A stretch of DNA of 64,000 nucleotides from Phylloscopus collybita (GCA_027886175.1 JAJNNQ010000075.1:6799001-6863000), one strand, 5' to 3'; positions 22,633-36,130 are shown, numbered from the stretch's first letter. The notes: generated by a model from the letters alone, not told the origin. Program-made: numbers and translations.

Positions 22633-24089
22633 CTGTAAGATTCATAAGGACTCTGAACTGGAATCATCAAAGCTCCTATGTTTTAAACTGTGATAATTAA
22701 GGAAGAAACATTTATTAATTACATCTAGGGAATGACTGTCATTAAAAATTGTGAATGAGCAGGAACTGAAGGCACAGGGGCTTCTTAAAGACAGCTTAAA
22801 AATTCAATTTAGAACTTTTGTTAGAACAGCTATTTGGAACCCATTTTAAGAGATGTGATATATAACAATGCATTCTGTAAAAGCTGGTCTAAGGAGGAGC
22901 AAACTCGAGTTCCATGATCACATTCTTTGATCTTTCAGACTTTGAAAAGGGCCAGCCACTTCAAGGGAGACATCTTAGGACCTGAAAGCTTCCTGTCCTT
23001 CTATGTGCCACACCCTTGGTGTTGCAGAGACAAATAAAGGTGATCCACTCCATGAAAAGCCTCCTCAAGAAAAGTAAGGCTGATTTCACCAGTTTAATGT
23101 AGTATTTAAGTGTTGGGCTTTGCACAGTCAACAAAATAAACCTTATCTGTTGTTTTCTCCTTAAAGTGAGATTTCTTCTTTCAGCTAAGGACTGAATTTG
23201 GGCCTCTTTGTTTTCATGGATACCAGATTTCTCATGTAAGGCTGAGACTTGTGATGATCCATTGCAATTAAATCTAATAAACATGTCAGCTGAAGAACTC
23301 TGCTGTCCTATAAAAACAACTTAAAACCAACACAGAGCACTCTGCTGCCTGCCCACTTTCTGAGTATGAGATAGCCTTGAAGAAAACAAAGAAACTGCCT
23401 GGGCACCATGGCTGAATGGTGTAAATAGCACTGTGTGCCAGGATCTGCACTCTCTAAGGACACCAACAGCTCCAGCTGACATTGTACATGAAGCCTAAAA
23501 ATAGCCAAATCTAGCTGTTTTGGGTTTTTCTGTGATAGCTGATGCCTGTTGGCAGTGGCACATTCCCCCTTCTACCCCTCATGTCCTGAGGAACAAAAAA
23601 GATGATGGAAAGTCTCCCCCATATCTGGGGGATGTTGTTCACTTTTGCACACAGCAATCTGGTCACAGAGAGAAGCTGTGTCTGATTGTCTTAATTATCC
23701 AAAGCTGAATGAAATTTTTTATGATCAAAGAAGACTAAAATGGTGCCAGCCTACAGCTGATACACCAGAGGATTTCAAAGAGCTTCAGTGAGTGGGAAAA
23801 AAAATTCAGATTTTTCCTGAAACCCAGCACTCAGCTAACCACATGGGAAGATTCCCCACAGGAGTCCTCTCAGGGTTATCAATATATTTTATGGTATACT
23901 GCTCAACACCCACACAGAAATCTCAATTTAAGTTGCATACAATGCAGCTGCTTGGAATTCAGAGTGAATGTTCTGAAAACTAATGTATTTTAAATTAAAA
24001 GCTATTGCTTCTTAAGATATGTACTGTAAAAGATAGAAAATTCATCATGATGTCTTCCAAAAGGATTAATGGAAGAATCCAGCCAGGCA
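22633..24089. other. No supported gene
   Basis: Unique-looking sequence with short frames only; no repeat family recognised. Confidence 0.4.
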
Positions 24090-24256
24090 GTAATTTCCCC
24101 TGGAAAAGCCTGTTTTGCTCATCCCAGTAACTGGTGAGGCATCTCTCCCTGTCTTTACCACGGCATATGAACCTTTCATGGTATTTTCTGCCTGCCCTGT
24201 CCAGCTGAGGAGGGGAGTGACAGAGTGGCTTTGGGGGCACAGGGATCCAGTCACCA
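24090..24256 (+). mobile_element. Fragment of LTR family B (3' end)
   Basis: Aligns with the 3' end of LTR B at 59360-59520. Shared pieces are GTAACTGGTGAG, ATCTCTCCCT, CCTGTCCAGCTGAGGAGGGG and TGACAGAGTG.CTTTG.GGGCAC. The U3 part is missing, so it is a truncated old copy. Confidence 0.7.
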
Positions 24257-27200
24257 CAGCCACTTTCCTAAATAAACCAACAAGCCAACTATGGGGGGCT
24301 TCAGTAAGAACTGAACAACAAATATCTCCCTGCATAGTTGGCCACAGCAAGTGAGTAAATCATGGTGGATAAACATGTGCAGCACATGCTGCTTAGAGAC
24401 ACTCTGGAAAACGCTAGAGAATGAGGAAAATATCTTAGGAGCATGGAGGGTCACTTCAAACTCCCCACAAAACACAGTGAGAGAGAGAAGGCTCTCCAAG
24501 CTGTTAGCTGCTCTTCAAAAGAGCAATTTTTTAGGAACTGTAAGCACTTAAGTCTAGAGTTTTTATTTACCTTAGGAGTTTCTTTTAGTCACTAAGTATT
24601 CTTTATAAATGGGGAAGGTCTATTCTCTAGATAAATTCAGAACAGTAAATGTAATTCAAGTGTATGTTATTTCACTGTGGAAGTAGTGGCAGTTTTGTGT
24701 GCTTTGTTTGCCTTCAGTTTAGATGCCAGTTTTTCATTTTGAGCAGTTTAGAGCCCAGAGGAGATTAAGAGAAAACTCTTTAAAGCACAGGAGTTTATAT
24801 GTACTCCTAGGCCATAACTCCCCCTTTTTACAGACAGATATGATTCAAAAATGTTGATATCTCCTTATGCCTGGAACAACCATGCCCCTGAGTCCTCACC
24901 ATACAGCCTTTGCCATGAAAACACCTGCTTTGTCCCAGTGTGTCACCATTTCCATGGCTCAGTCAACAAAGGTAGCAGGACAGACACACAGCATTCACAA
25001 CCAGACTCTGAAAATACATTTGATTGCAGCTTGTCCTTCCTTTATCCTTCCTGTCTTTACACTTTTTGTATTGGCAAGCTCATCTCTGGGGCAAACATTG
25101 GCTTTTGCCATCTGTTTCTGTGTATCCAGGCCAACTCTGATCCTCATTATTTATGATAACAGAGCTAATATAATACAAATTGCCTCCTCCAGATTAGTTT
25201 TTTGTTTGTTTGTTTGTTTCAGATTTCAAATGTTCTTTTCTAAACTTGGAAAAAGCTAACACTAGTTTTACTCAAATGTGATTGAGTAAAATCAATTTTA
25301 TTTTTCTTTTCCTTTATCCGACTGCATGTCCTCTAAATTCCAGGTAACCACAATCCCATATAATTCTCAAATTCATTATCTCACATATCTTACAAAGCAT
25401 GAAACCATCCTTATCCAAGATCCCACATTCTGTTCCACATATTAGACAAAAATGCCCTGCTTTTGCTTCAATATTTCACCAGCTTTATTTACTGGTCCCA
25501 GAAGTTTGTGCATCTCTCCAGCTATCAACCCCCCTCTTTTCTCTCTTCTTTTTAAACCCACAATACTTGGTGGGCAGATCAACTTCTCTGTTACAATTTT
25601 TAGTAATTTAACATTGTTTTCCAGCTTTATCCGGTTCCCCAGCAATAAGAGCTAGTGGGGTGAAGGAAAGGCAAGGAAAAGGCAACAAAGAAGCAAGGAT
25701 TGATATAGAATAATAATAAAGACATTTAAAATAAGTATAAATTATATTTCACCAGTGTTCATCAGGTTTGGAAAATAGGTTTTCATCCTCACAAAACCCC
25801 AAATCATAATATCAGAGATAAATACAGCACAACACCATGGCCAGGTTAATCTCCTCATCACTGAACTGTAGATTTAAGAAACCTCCCAAAAGACTGTGTG
25901 TTCTTGTATCAGTCATGAGGTCATTTTCTCCATTTATTTCTGCAAACACATCTATAATTACAAATGCCTTTTGAAGAACTGTTACAACTGAGCATATTGC
26001 TTCTAATTGCTGACTAGCAATTGTCAAAATAAATGAGCATCGTAAATGTGGCAGCTTTTCTCTTTTTTTCATTCTGTTTACTTCTATACTCATTAATTTG
26101 AGAAAATGAGTAAATTTCAACAATTTGGAAAAACACTGAGGTCTTAATGTGCTTAATTTGTTGATGTTTATCCTGCCCTAAGAGGGCCAGCATATTCCAT
26201 ACATCATTTTGGATGCATATAGGACTTCTTTCAGGTTTAAGTGGTGCACACTGCTCCTAGGCACCTCACTGGGATCAGAGATGATTTCCATCTTGCCGAA
26301 GTAATTTAACATTCAGTAAATTTTCAGCTAAATTCTCTAGTTTTCATAAATGATTTTTTTTTTCAGGATACAGTGCTGTTGCATGACTACTTATTTTATT
26401 GGTGGTGATAGTCAGTATTAATTACTGTCAAGGAAGGTAAGAAATTTGTTTTAGCAGGATCTCATTCAGACTAATCCTAAAAATTGCAATTTCTATTTGA
26501 TTTTGATTCGCTACTTTCTCTACAATTAGTGGTCACTGTCCAAAGGACAACAGATGAAGGACCACACTGCAAAACCTAGGTCACTAATAGAAAAAACCTA
26601 GGTCACACAAATGAGAAGAAACAGTTTATAAATACTTCTGGATTTTTTTTCCTTTGGTAAATTATAGGACAGTTAATTTAGCACTCCAGGAACGCTTCAG
26701 CTTTAATAAGCAGCTCTAATTTATATGTAGACACTCAGGATGTCAATAAAACAGTCATTATTTTCTAATTATAATTGAAAATAACAATTTTATTAGACTG
26801 CAATTGGTATATAAACATTATGAGTTTAAAGTGTATAAACAGAAACCTGATCGTTTATTTGAGTCAAATAAGAACTGTTTTGAAGCTGATCCCATTAAAG
26901 TGAAAGTGTGACTGATAAACCCAATCTCTATTTCCCTTTCAATCTACAATATTAACTTTATATTAGTTTAAGATAATTATGTTAGTGTTACCTGCAGGGA
27001 AGAGGCATTGACATCTCTCTGCCAATCTAGATTTCTATAAAATCTGAATCCTGGCACACCAAGATACATATTCTTAAATATTTCAGTTGCTTCAAAGGTA
27101 TTTAGGAGCCTAACTCTCCTGTTAATTCAAACAGTGGTGGCTGCATAAATTCTATTGGCTGTTGGATCTTCATAATAATTTCACAGAAACTTAGGTCTTT

Positions 27201-28403
27201 AGCCACCCAGATAATTTTGGTAGCTTTTAGTCTTAATTGTAGTGAGCAACTGAACATAAAAATACAAAGTGGGTCGTTGAAGTAATTGATTCACTGTGTT
27301 TGCCCAGGCAGAGGTTCACAAGTGTCACATGGAGGAAAGTGAATTTCCCTGTTTTGTTAGGTCAGTGTTAAACCTGACTATTGCACAGAAATGCTGCTGC
27401 CATGGGAAAGCCTTGGGAGTTAGAAGAAAGTGTGAAGGATTGGAGGTCTGACACAAAGCCAGGAAAATCAGCAGATATCTTGCAAAGCCTTTGTAGATTC
27501 TGAGGTGTTCTCAAAATTCATGATGCACCATTTTTGAAGTGAGTTTCTGGAGCACTGTAATATGAATGAAGAATAAAGCACCCAGAAAAACATAAGTGGA
27601 AAGCTCAGCATCTCTGGTCATTAAAGTGTTAGGGAGTTTTCTGGGTGTGCCAACCTCTCTCACACAGTGTGCCAGTCTGTTCCCAGCCAGTGGCCAACAC
27701 ACACAGGTAACCTGTGCCCCACATAGATCAGTACAACACAGGTCTGTGTGGGGTACAGGCGAGATTTTTTACCTCACAATTATAATTTTCTTATTTATGC
27801 ATATCGGGGCCAAAACACTTTGTTCCTGTCCTTCAGAGAGCTCGTTATTAAGTTGTGTCAAGACAAGAAGGGTTTGCTGAAAGACCAGCTCTGGCCATCC
27901 TATTGCATGCTCACAGCAACCCTCAGCTCTCTTGTCCTGGTCTGTGGGGAGAGTTCTGCTCAGAAGGTGACATGGTTTGAACTATGCTGCTTGAGAGATG
28001 TTTTGGTCCCAGAGCATCACTGTGGTTCACTGACAGAGGCAATCTTACCACCAGTCCCCCTGAGAGACAGGATTGTGTCCACCAGACCCAGAATTACCTC
28101 CCTTTGTCCAAAACCTCTTCAATGTCTTCCCTGAGTTGGCAGCAGATATTCTCCATTCACTTCCACAGGAACATCCTTTTCTTCTCTCAGGTACCACTCA
28201 AAGAGATCAGGCCAAGCCCATCCCAAAGGGTTCCAGGACACTTCAACCATCCTAGCCATGGCTCAGCACAAAAATTGTATGCCAGGAATTATCAGAAGTT
28301 AACAGGCAAAAGGTCAGCACAAGGCTGAAGACATTCCCCAAAGTTTAAGGAACTGCTAACAGAAGAGGTTTAGTAGCTGACTGTTTTCACTCAATGATGT
28401 ACA
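24257..28403. other. No supported gene; AT-rich
   Basis: Short TTTG run at 25201-25218 and several T-runs. No coding or repeat family recognised with confidence. Confidence 0.45.
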
Positions 28404-28460
28404 ATGGGACTCAATGATCTTGGAGGTGTTTTCCAGCCTTGATGATTTAATGATTCTACA
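28404..28460 (+). mobile_element. CR1 LINE 3' terminus, short fragment
   Basis: Plus-strand terminus: GGGACTCAATGATCTTGGAG, then TTTTCCAGCCTTGATGATTTA and ATGATTCTAC. Only about 57 bp remain. Confidence 0.6.
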
Positions 28461-29370
28461 ATTCCATAAGCAAATCACAGAAGGAAGTGCTTGGGTGCAA
28501 TCTGCTCTTTATGCAGCTTCACAATTCAGTCTGGCCAAGTTATTTGTTGTTTGTTGACTCCGAAGGAATTGCTTGACAGATTGTGCTGCAGATGTCATTG
28601 TCTAAGGGATCCTTATTTTTCCCCATCAGTTTTGCTTTTGGGGAAGAAAAATGAAGAGGCAAACAACATTTATTGTTGGTAGTTTACCAGAGTTGTTCCT
28701 GGAAGAAAAAAGTGTTAAGAAGTTATGAGCTGGATAATAGAACTGCGTACATTTTTAATGCAGTGCTATTTTGTTTCATGGGGTAATAGATCTGCGAATG
28801 GGAATAAGAGAGCATTGTAGTCAGAAGCCTTAAAACACATTTAATTGGGAAATACTGAAATTATATATTGTTTTTTGTAAGCTTTTCTCAGGGAAAACAG
28901 TTATTGTTATTACTAACTTTTCCAAATGCAAAAAAATGTAGAGAATAAATAAAAATCATAGGAGTGCCATAAATTTCAAGACCTCCACACTGGAATACAA
29001 CTTTCTTAAATTTTAATATCCAACCATAGATATACCTGTTGGAAACACGTGTTTATATGGAATTTAAATCAAACCCCCACTATATAAAGCAAATACAGAT
29101 TTTCAGCAATGGGAGGCTTTGTTCCACTCTCACTGAGGTCAGCTGTAGAGCTACTGTTAACTTTGCTGGAAGTAAAATCAGCCATTTTGCTTGAAGCTGG
29201 AGCTGCAATTCTGAGGAAACCCAAAAAATTCTATTATTTTTTGGATAAAAATATTAATGGCTGGTGATCCAGTGAAGAAGAGTAAACTGAGAAAGAGAAA
29301 CAGGCAAAAGATAGAAAAGAGTGAGAGGAAACTTCTCAGAGGTGCTTGAAACAAGAAGTGTAACGAAAAC
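28461..29370. other. No supported gene
   Basis: AT-rich with no recognised repeat or coding unit up to the (TCCTC)n array. Confidence 0.4.
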
Positions 29371-29518
29371 TCCTCTCCTCTCCTCTCCTCTCCTCTCCTC
29401 TCCTCTCCTCTCCTCTCCTCTCCTCTCCTCTCCTCTCCTCTCCTCTCCTCTCCTCTCCTCTCCTCTCCTCTCCTCTCCTCTCCTCTCCTCTCCTCTCCTC
29501 TCCTCTCCTCTCCTCTCC
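29371..29518 (+). repeat. (TCCTC)n pentanucleotide array, about 30 units
   Basis: About 148 bp of pure TCCTC units between CGAAAAC and CAATGTGG. Second array of this type in the window, on the same strand as the one at 21171. Confidence 0.97.
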
Positions 29519-30847
29519 AATGTGGGTCTGTAAGTGGACAAGCAGAGTCTACAGACAAGGGAATGCTGAGTGAACAGAGAAATTTTTACTCCTGCAGCCT
29601 GTGACCACACCATCTAGAGAAAGCCTCTGAGATAAATGCTGCAGCTTAGTATATTAAAAGGTTTTGCTAACCACTACCGTTTCATGCTTCCGCTCATCCC
29701 CAAAAAGTCATTATCAAAGTCTAGAATATGTCAGAGCTCTGCAGTGAAAAGGGCACCAAGAGCTGAGCACCCAGCTCCTAATTAATGCGTGTATCTTATG
29801 CTAGCAGGTCTCTGGAGGTTGAGGTGGAGTCAGTTTGGCTTTCACACCTTCCCTTCCAGGTTTTTGGGATTCAGAGAGACAATTTAAACTCTCCATCAAG
29901 TACTATTAATGAATATCAGATTAAGAGATGGAGACTTTTTTAATATATGTTCTTAGTTTAAAACAAAATATTGCATGTACTTCATAAAACTTTCCACAAG
30001 GAATGCATCCCTGTGATCAAATTATTTTAAGAATTAGCTTAATAAATTATATGTCACAGTTTCATATTAAAAACTGTTTGGGTAGTAATCACTCTTTGAG
30101 TCAAAACAGAGCACAGATGCAAATTACTGCCATGGGAAAGTACCTAATAAACCCTGAATTTCAGTATTAATAGATTTCCTCTAAATATATTTAATTAAAT
30201 TAAAACTTGAGATTTAGTTACAGAAAACTTCAACACATTTTAAAATCCGCATTCTTTTGAGGAAGCATATTTTCAATTTCCCAAGAAACTCATTGCTAAC
30301 CAAGGCAAACCATTTCATCAATGTTAAATTATTACAGCTTTCCCCACAGCATCACTGCATCTTCATTTGTTTTAGAAATTTCAAGAATAATTCACAAATT
30401 GCCATATCTTTAGGTTAAGGACAACATATTGTGGTTCACAGTACCTTAAAAATCCATATTCCATATATTTGAGCCAAACATCATGTTCTTGGCTATAATG
30501 ACATGGTTGGACTCAGGCCTTGCAGTGTTTTGCAGCCTGAGCAATAAGCTCTCCTGAATTCATGAATATCTTTTCTCCTACCAGAGGAATTACAGTTGCT
30601 TCTAGCATACTAAGCAAGCCTGAAACTGTCTAATATTTAAGTATTTTGTTAATCCAGCTCTGAGTACATCTGGACTGAGTCACAGTCTCGTTCTGCTGAA
30701 AGTCATCTGCCTGTTGCACGTGTGATATTATTAAATTATCTTGTTATCTGTCTTTTCTACTCAGTGAAAATCTTCAACAATTGTCTCAGCTGAATATATC
30801 AGAGAGTTTTTAACTAAGACATACTTCAGTGATCTTGTCCAGAGGTT
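29519..30847. other. No supported gene
   Basis: AT-rich unique sequence; nothing recognised. Confidence 0.4.
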
Positions 30848-30952
30848 GTTTTGGTTTTTTTGGGGTGTGTTTTTTTTGTTGTTGTTTGTTTGGTTTGTTT
30901 GGGGTTTTTTGTTTGTTTGGGTTTGTTTTGTTTTGTTTGTTTTTTTTTCTCT
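30848..30952 (+). repeat. T/G-rich low-complexity tract
   Basis: Roughly 105 bp of T-runs separated by G or GG (TTTGT, TTGG), nearly free of A and C. It lies 70 bp upstream of a CR1 terminus on the same strand. Confidence 0.85.
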
Positions 30953-31019
30953 TAATTAAGGTCCCTTCCATGTCTTTCAGATCACACCATGAACAAGCCT
31001 TTTCTTTGCCTTTCCTCAG

Positions 31020-31124
31020 GCATGGTCCTGGGCAGCCTGTTCTGTCTGACCCTGCTTCAGCAGGGGTTTGGAACAGATGATTGTGAGAAGATCCCTTCCA
31101 ACCTTGATAATTCTGTGATTCTGC
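31020..31124 (+). mobile_element. CR1 LINE 3' terminus
   Basis: Plus-strand terminus with TGGGCAGCCTGTTCTG, CCTGCTTCAGCAGGGGTTTGG, AACAGATGA, CCCTTCCAACCTTGATAATT and CTGTGATTCTGC. About 105 bp. Confidence 0.8.
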
Positions 31125-33403
31125 ACCAAGTAGTGTTAATATTTTAAAAAATTTCTGTTTCTCAGTGGTATCCATTCCATAAGTCTACCAAGTTCAGAGT
31201 TTCTCATCATTATATTGATATCTTCACTGGGTTTACATGAATAAACTCGTTATCTGCCTAATTACCCTTACCCTGGTCACACTGCTATGATTGACAGGGC
31301 CATTTCCACAGCCAAGAAAATGATTCTATTTAAGGAGAAAAGTTTCAGTTTACCTCTGGACATATAAGGAAGCCAAACTAGAAGTTTCTGTGCTCTTTTC
31401 ATCTGCATTGCAGGGCACAGGGGCACTGATTGGGCTTTAGAAATGTTTCTCAAAACCTGTAGCTGTTTCTATTGGCAGAGAGCCAAATTAACCCTCCTAA
31501 AACATGAAGTAAGTTAGGAAGGGACACAGAGATGCTCAAGTGCTTTTTGGGGTTCCTTAGTCAGGTGTCAGATGTTTCTCTGGCACCTGCAAATGGCTTT
31601 TGTTCTTTTGTTTCTGTATTGATTGTTATTTTAGCATTTATTAAAACTTTTGCTTTACAAAACACACCCAAGGAGCTGTCTGGCAATATTATTAAGCCAC
31701 TCTGAGAAGCTGCAGGTCAACCCTCAGACCTGATCCATCTTCACCAGGCTCATTACACTCCAGCCACATGTAAGACTGTATCAATGCACTGCAGCAGCCA
31801 CAGTGGTACAATTGATTTTGCAGGTACAGTCTGCTGAATCTACAATTCTGCTTTTCCCAACAGCTGTGATCATCCCCTTTCAAAGCTTGGACTCAGCTAT
31901 GTCTTCAGATACTGCAAATATATCTGTAAATTTGTACTGCAGTGTTTGTCAGAGTCCAGCTTTAGATTTCATGGCTCAGCAATGAAAACAAGGTTGCTAC
32001 TGAGGCCAGAAGAGTTCCCAGTAATAAGAATTTCTCTGAAGTTTGACATTGTACTGGAAATAATGATGCAGCTGAGCAACCAACTCCATGGCTGAACCAA
32101 GTGCCTGATTTGAATAATATAGGCTGAATTCCAGTTTCAATAACACCTGGGAAAGCAACAATATTCATTAATATGGAATATAAAATATTTTCATTTGTGT
32201 ATGGGAGAGACTTAATTGACTTTTTACAAACATAGATCTAATTTGTCAGCATGGGAAAAGGCTTCATAGTATTTCATGAGCCTAGGTCTTTTCTGATCAT
32301 CTAGATGACCTTAACGATGGTGATTGGAGAGAGACCTGAGCCTAAAGATTGATCCCATATTCAGAAAATACAGCAGTGTTTTACAGAAATAAAATAAGTG
32401 AAGAGAGTAGAATCAATACCTGGAAGCACAAGAAATACTTCAGATTTAGTAGCATTGATTAAAGCATGATTATTCAATAGCACACACAGGGGAAGCATAA
32501 CTTTTCAGGAAAAATAAAATATTCTATGTAATATCTGAGAAACAAGACAGGAAAACAAAACTGTTAAAACAAATGTCAGGAAATAGAACTTTTTACTACT
32601 AGAGCACATAAAAGTACAGAAGATGAGAGTGAGGATAATTAGAGCTGGTTCCTCATTACAGCATACAAATTGCAATAATAGTCACTGCTTTTAGTCTGAG
32701 AGCCTTGTTCTTGTATATGACACAAAGACAGACTATTACACACTCTGGGTTCTGCTCATGAGTCTGATTAACTTAATTACCATGTGTGTTCATTTTTCCT
32801 AGATACACCAAGAGTTGGAACCAGAGTGGCTGTAGCTTACAGATGGCTCCTGTGCTCCTCTGACAGAGATTTACAGGCTCATGGTTGACAACAGCTTTAA
32901 TACTGGTTAAGGAGTTACTGAATTACATGTTTTACAGAAAAGTAAGAAGTACCCCACAACCCTGTTGACTTTAATATTCTGGGTTACAGTGTGCAGCATT
33001 TCCTCAGTCAGTTCAGGAGCTGTTCAGCTTTCTCTTTGAGGGAAGTGTGCATCTATCTTACAAAGGGTGGAGAGGCTCGGACATATCCCCCCAAATACAT
33101 TACTGGAGTCCAAAATCTTTTGTTTCCTCCACTAAGTGAACCTATGGAATAAGTTGAATCCCAGTCTCCTTCTCATCTCTCTGCATGTACAGACATTTAT
33201 TACAGAAACATAACTGTGTACCCCAGATCCCTAAGCCTCTGTGTACACCTGCCCTGGGACAAAGCTCGACCCTTTGGGTGTCTGGGGTTGCACAGCAGGG
33301 TCCAGGGTGCTGGAAGAGATCTGAACTCTTAGTGAGATAAATGGGCTCAAAATATCTATTTTAAGCCTCTAACTGGTGCCAATCTTTTGGGTTTTGGTGG
33401 TGG
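31125..33403. other. No supported gene
   Basis: AT-rich unique sequence, no repeat recognised. Confidence 0.4.
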
Positions 33404-33510
33404 GGTTTTTTTTGTTTGTTTTTTTTCTTTTGTTTTGTTTTTGGGTTTTTTTGGTTTTTTTTGTTTTGTTTTGTTTTGTTTTTGTTTGTTTTGTTTTGTT
33501 TTTATTTGTT
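33404..33510 (+). repeat. T/G-rich low-complexity tract (TTTTG-like)
   Basis: T-runs with G spacers, largely TTTTG units, ending 20 bp before a reverse-oriented CR1 terminus. Confidence 0.85.
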
Positions 33511-33530
33511 TGTTTTTCCCTGTCAATAGC

Positions 33531-33667
33531 ATAGAATCATAGAATTGTCAAGGTTGGAAAAGATATTCAAGATCATCAAGTCCAACCAGCAACTAAGTGC
33601 TACCAGTGTAACTCCTTAACCACTTAACCATACTACCCAGTGCCAGGTCCAGATGCCTTTTAAACCA
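33531..33667 (-). mobile_element. CR1 LINE 3' terminus (reverse), first copy
   Basis: Begins ATAGAATCATAGAATTGTCA, then AGGTTGGAAAAGATATTCAAG and ATCATCAAGTCCAACC, which is the reverse complement of a CR1 end. It continues to CCAGATGCCTTTTAAA, where a second CR1 terminus begins, so the two are nested or abutted. Confidence 0.85.
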
Positions 33668-34112
33668 TCACAGAATGTCCTGATTTGGAAGGGACCCACA
33701 AGAATCACCCAAGTCCAGCTCCTGGGTCTGCACAAGACAATGCCAAGAATCTCACCATATGTGTGAGAGCATTGTCCAAATGTTTCTTGAACTCTGTCAG
33801 GTTTGACTCTTGACCACTCCCCTGGGGACCCTGATCCAGTGCCCAGCCACCCTGTGGGTGAAAAACCTTCTCCTGATATTCAGCCTAAACATCCTCTGAG
33901 TCATCTTCAGGCCATTCCCTTGGGTTCTGTCACTGATCACTGAAGAGGAGACTCGTACCTGCCCCTCTGTTTCCAGTTGTGGGGAAGCTGAAGACCACAG
34001 TGAGATCTCCCCTCAGACCCCTCCATGCTGAACAGACCAAGTGACCTCAGCTGCTCCATGGATGCTTTCCCTTCCAGGCTATTCCCCATCTTCTAGCCCT
34101 CTGGAAACTGAA
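33668..34112 (-). mobile_element. CR1 LINE 3' fragment (reverse), second copy
   Basis: A new terminus (ATCACAGAATGTCCTGATTT) starts here and runs through GGGTGAAAAACCTTCTCCTG, AATTCAG-type CR1 wording, TCCCCTCAGACCCCTCCATG, GCTGAACAGACCAAGT and TTCCCTTCCAGG. A different CR1 subfamily from the first copy, judging by its interior. Confidence 0.85.
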
Positions 34113-34125
34113 AACTCCTTCACTG

Positions 34126-34252
34126 AGGGTAAACATTACTTAGCAACAATCAAAACATCTGAGTCTTGTCAAGCTTATTCACATACTAAAACTAAAACAC
34201 AGCACTGTACCAGCTACTAGAAAGAAAATTATCTCTATCCCAGCTGAAATCA
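34126..34252 (-). mobile_element. 5' end fragment of LTR family A (reverse)
   Basis: On the minus strand it reads as the start of the LTR family seen at 50406: TCAGCTGGGATAGAGATAAT, TTTCTTTCTAGTAGCTGGTA, then a CTGTGTTTT block and GATTGTTGCTAAGTAATGTT. Only the first about 125 bp of the LTR remain, abutting CR1 on its 3' side. Confidence 0.6.
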
Positions 34253-35206
34253 GGGCACCCTGAACTGCACTCTTCCACAAAGCCTTTCTTTACAAGAGGA
34301 AATAAAAAAAAACAAACAAGGAGTTAAAAAACAAAGAAGGAGTTACCCTTTAAAAATGAGCAACTGAAAATACTTTACCAAATCTTATTTGCTGACAGTA
34401 GTTTGCTACCTCACCAAAAATAACAAGCATTCTCAGGTGATGCTATCATAATATTCTCCTAAGTGCCATGTGCAGTACTACAAAATCAAAGATGGACATT
34501 TCTTAGTATTTATGTTTTAGAGCTTAGTTGTGAACGTGTCAGGTACATCTGAACTGTTTTTGTAAGAAAAAATAACAATACTTAGCATTTATATAGCACT
34601 GTTCACTCGTACGGTGCTTTCAAGTTATTACCTAATCAATCCTCTCAGTCTCCCTGTGCAGCAAAGATGTATTCCTATACCCATTAGACAAACTGTCTAC
34701 ACTACAAGGAAATATGTACCCTTGAGATCTCTAACCAGCTGAGCTCCACACAAAAAGTTTGGATAAACTACAGATAAAATTCTTAAGCTAGTGAGAGTTT
34801 TGGGACAGGCATCAGTGGTGTCAGACCATCACACCCACACCCTGTATTGTTCATGTGAGAAGAGTTACCACCACCTGCACTTCTTACAGGTTCCTGATGT
34901 TATAAACTACATCTATACAGCCAATTGCAGTAGGGGGTGTAGCCTGTGAGGTAGGATTAGAGGAACACTTAGGATCCAGAGAGCAAAATCTTATCAGCGC
35001 TTCTGTTTGGGATGGGTCACTGAGACGTGACACTGCTGATGAGAGTCCTTGTTGGTGTGCAGCAAAACCACCGTGGGGATTATGCTGGCATGGAGCACTA
35101 ATGATGTCAAAGCTGTGTGTGGAACTGCTTTATCTAGTGGGATGGAAGCAGGTTGGCATACTAACTTTCCTCATTCTTGGTTAAAAACAAAGATGGACCA
35201 AATACT
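34253..35206. other. No supported gene; a possible ancient repeat at about 34585-34690
   Basis: The segment with TAGCATTTATATAGCACTGT and GGTGCTTTCAAGTTATTACC, followed by CCTCTCAGTCTCCCTGTGCA, resembles an old amniote L3/MIR-type repeat. Its decay prevents a firm call. Confidence 0.35.
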
Positions 35207-35612
35207 AGAATCATAAAATCATTGAGTGGTTTAGTTTGGAAGGGACATTAAAGATCACGAAGTTCCAGTCTCCCTGCCAGGGACAGGGACACCTTTCACT
35301 AACCCAGGTCACTCAAAAGCCCATCCAACCTGGCCTTGAATACCTCCAGGGATGGGGTATCCACAACTATTTTGGGCAACCTGTTCTAGTGCCTCACCTC
35401 TGCCACAGTAAAGAATTTCTTCCTTATATCTAACCTAAACCTACTTTCTTTCATTTTAAAGCCAGTCACTCTCATGCCATCACTACATGTCCTTGTAAAA
35501 TAACACGCTCTCCAGCTCTCTTGTAGCCCCTCTAGGCACTGAAAATTTGCTAAAAGGTTTTCTCAGAGCCTTCCCTTCTGAAGAATGAATCCAGTCCAAA
35601 ATTTAACATCCC
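35207..35612 (-). mobile_element. CR1 LINE 3' fragment (reverse)
   Basis: Starts AGAATCATAAAATCATTGAG, then GTTTGGAAGGGACATTAAAG, CATCCAACCTGGCCTTGAAT, GGGATGGGGTATCCACAACT, AGTAAAGAATTTCTTCCTTA and CTCCAGCTCTCTTGTAGCCC. Similar in type to the copy at 22223. Confidence 0.9.
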
Positions 35613-35661
35613 TGAATTTTCCAATGAAACCCATGTGTTTGGAATCCATTAAGCTATTCAT

Positions 35662-35695
35662 ATATATATATTATTTATTTATTTATTTATTATTA
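35662..35695 (+). repeat. AT-rich microsatellite, TA then TTTA units
   Basis: TATATATATA followed by about five TTTA/TTAT units. Confidence 0.85.
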
Positions 35696-36130
35696 GACTT
35701 TTTCTAGTGCTCCAGACTTTGGATGTCTGGAGCTACATGTCGGATTTTACTCACTGAAGAAGACTAGAATATAGGTTTTGAGGAAAATAAAATGTATCAG
35801 AGGATTTCAGTATAAAGGAGAAACTTGGTATCTTTGCATCTTCATATTCCTGGTAAAGAGACTTGCAATGACAACTTTGGATGCAAAATCATATAGTGAC
35901 TCTTAATGTAAATGACAGTAAGGAAATACCCAAACCAGAGGCAAAAGCATTCTTTGGTTAGGTTGTATGTACCTGAGTTCTCAAAACAGGCTAAGAACAG
36001 GAGAATGGAAGAGGACTCAGTTCATGTTATATGAGAAAATGATCACTTTCCTCCATTCTCATTTTCTCTAAAGCATTTAGCTCTCCTGCCAGAGACATGT
36101 TAAGAAAAGTTTTAGTTGTTTAGTTGTTAC

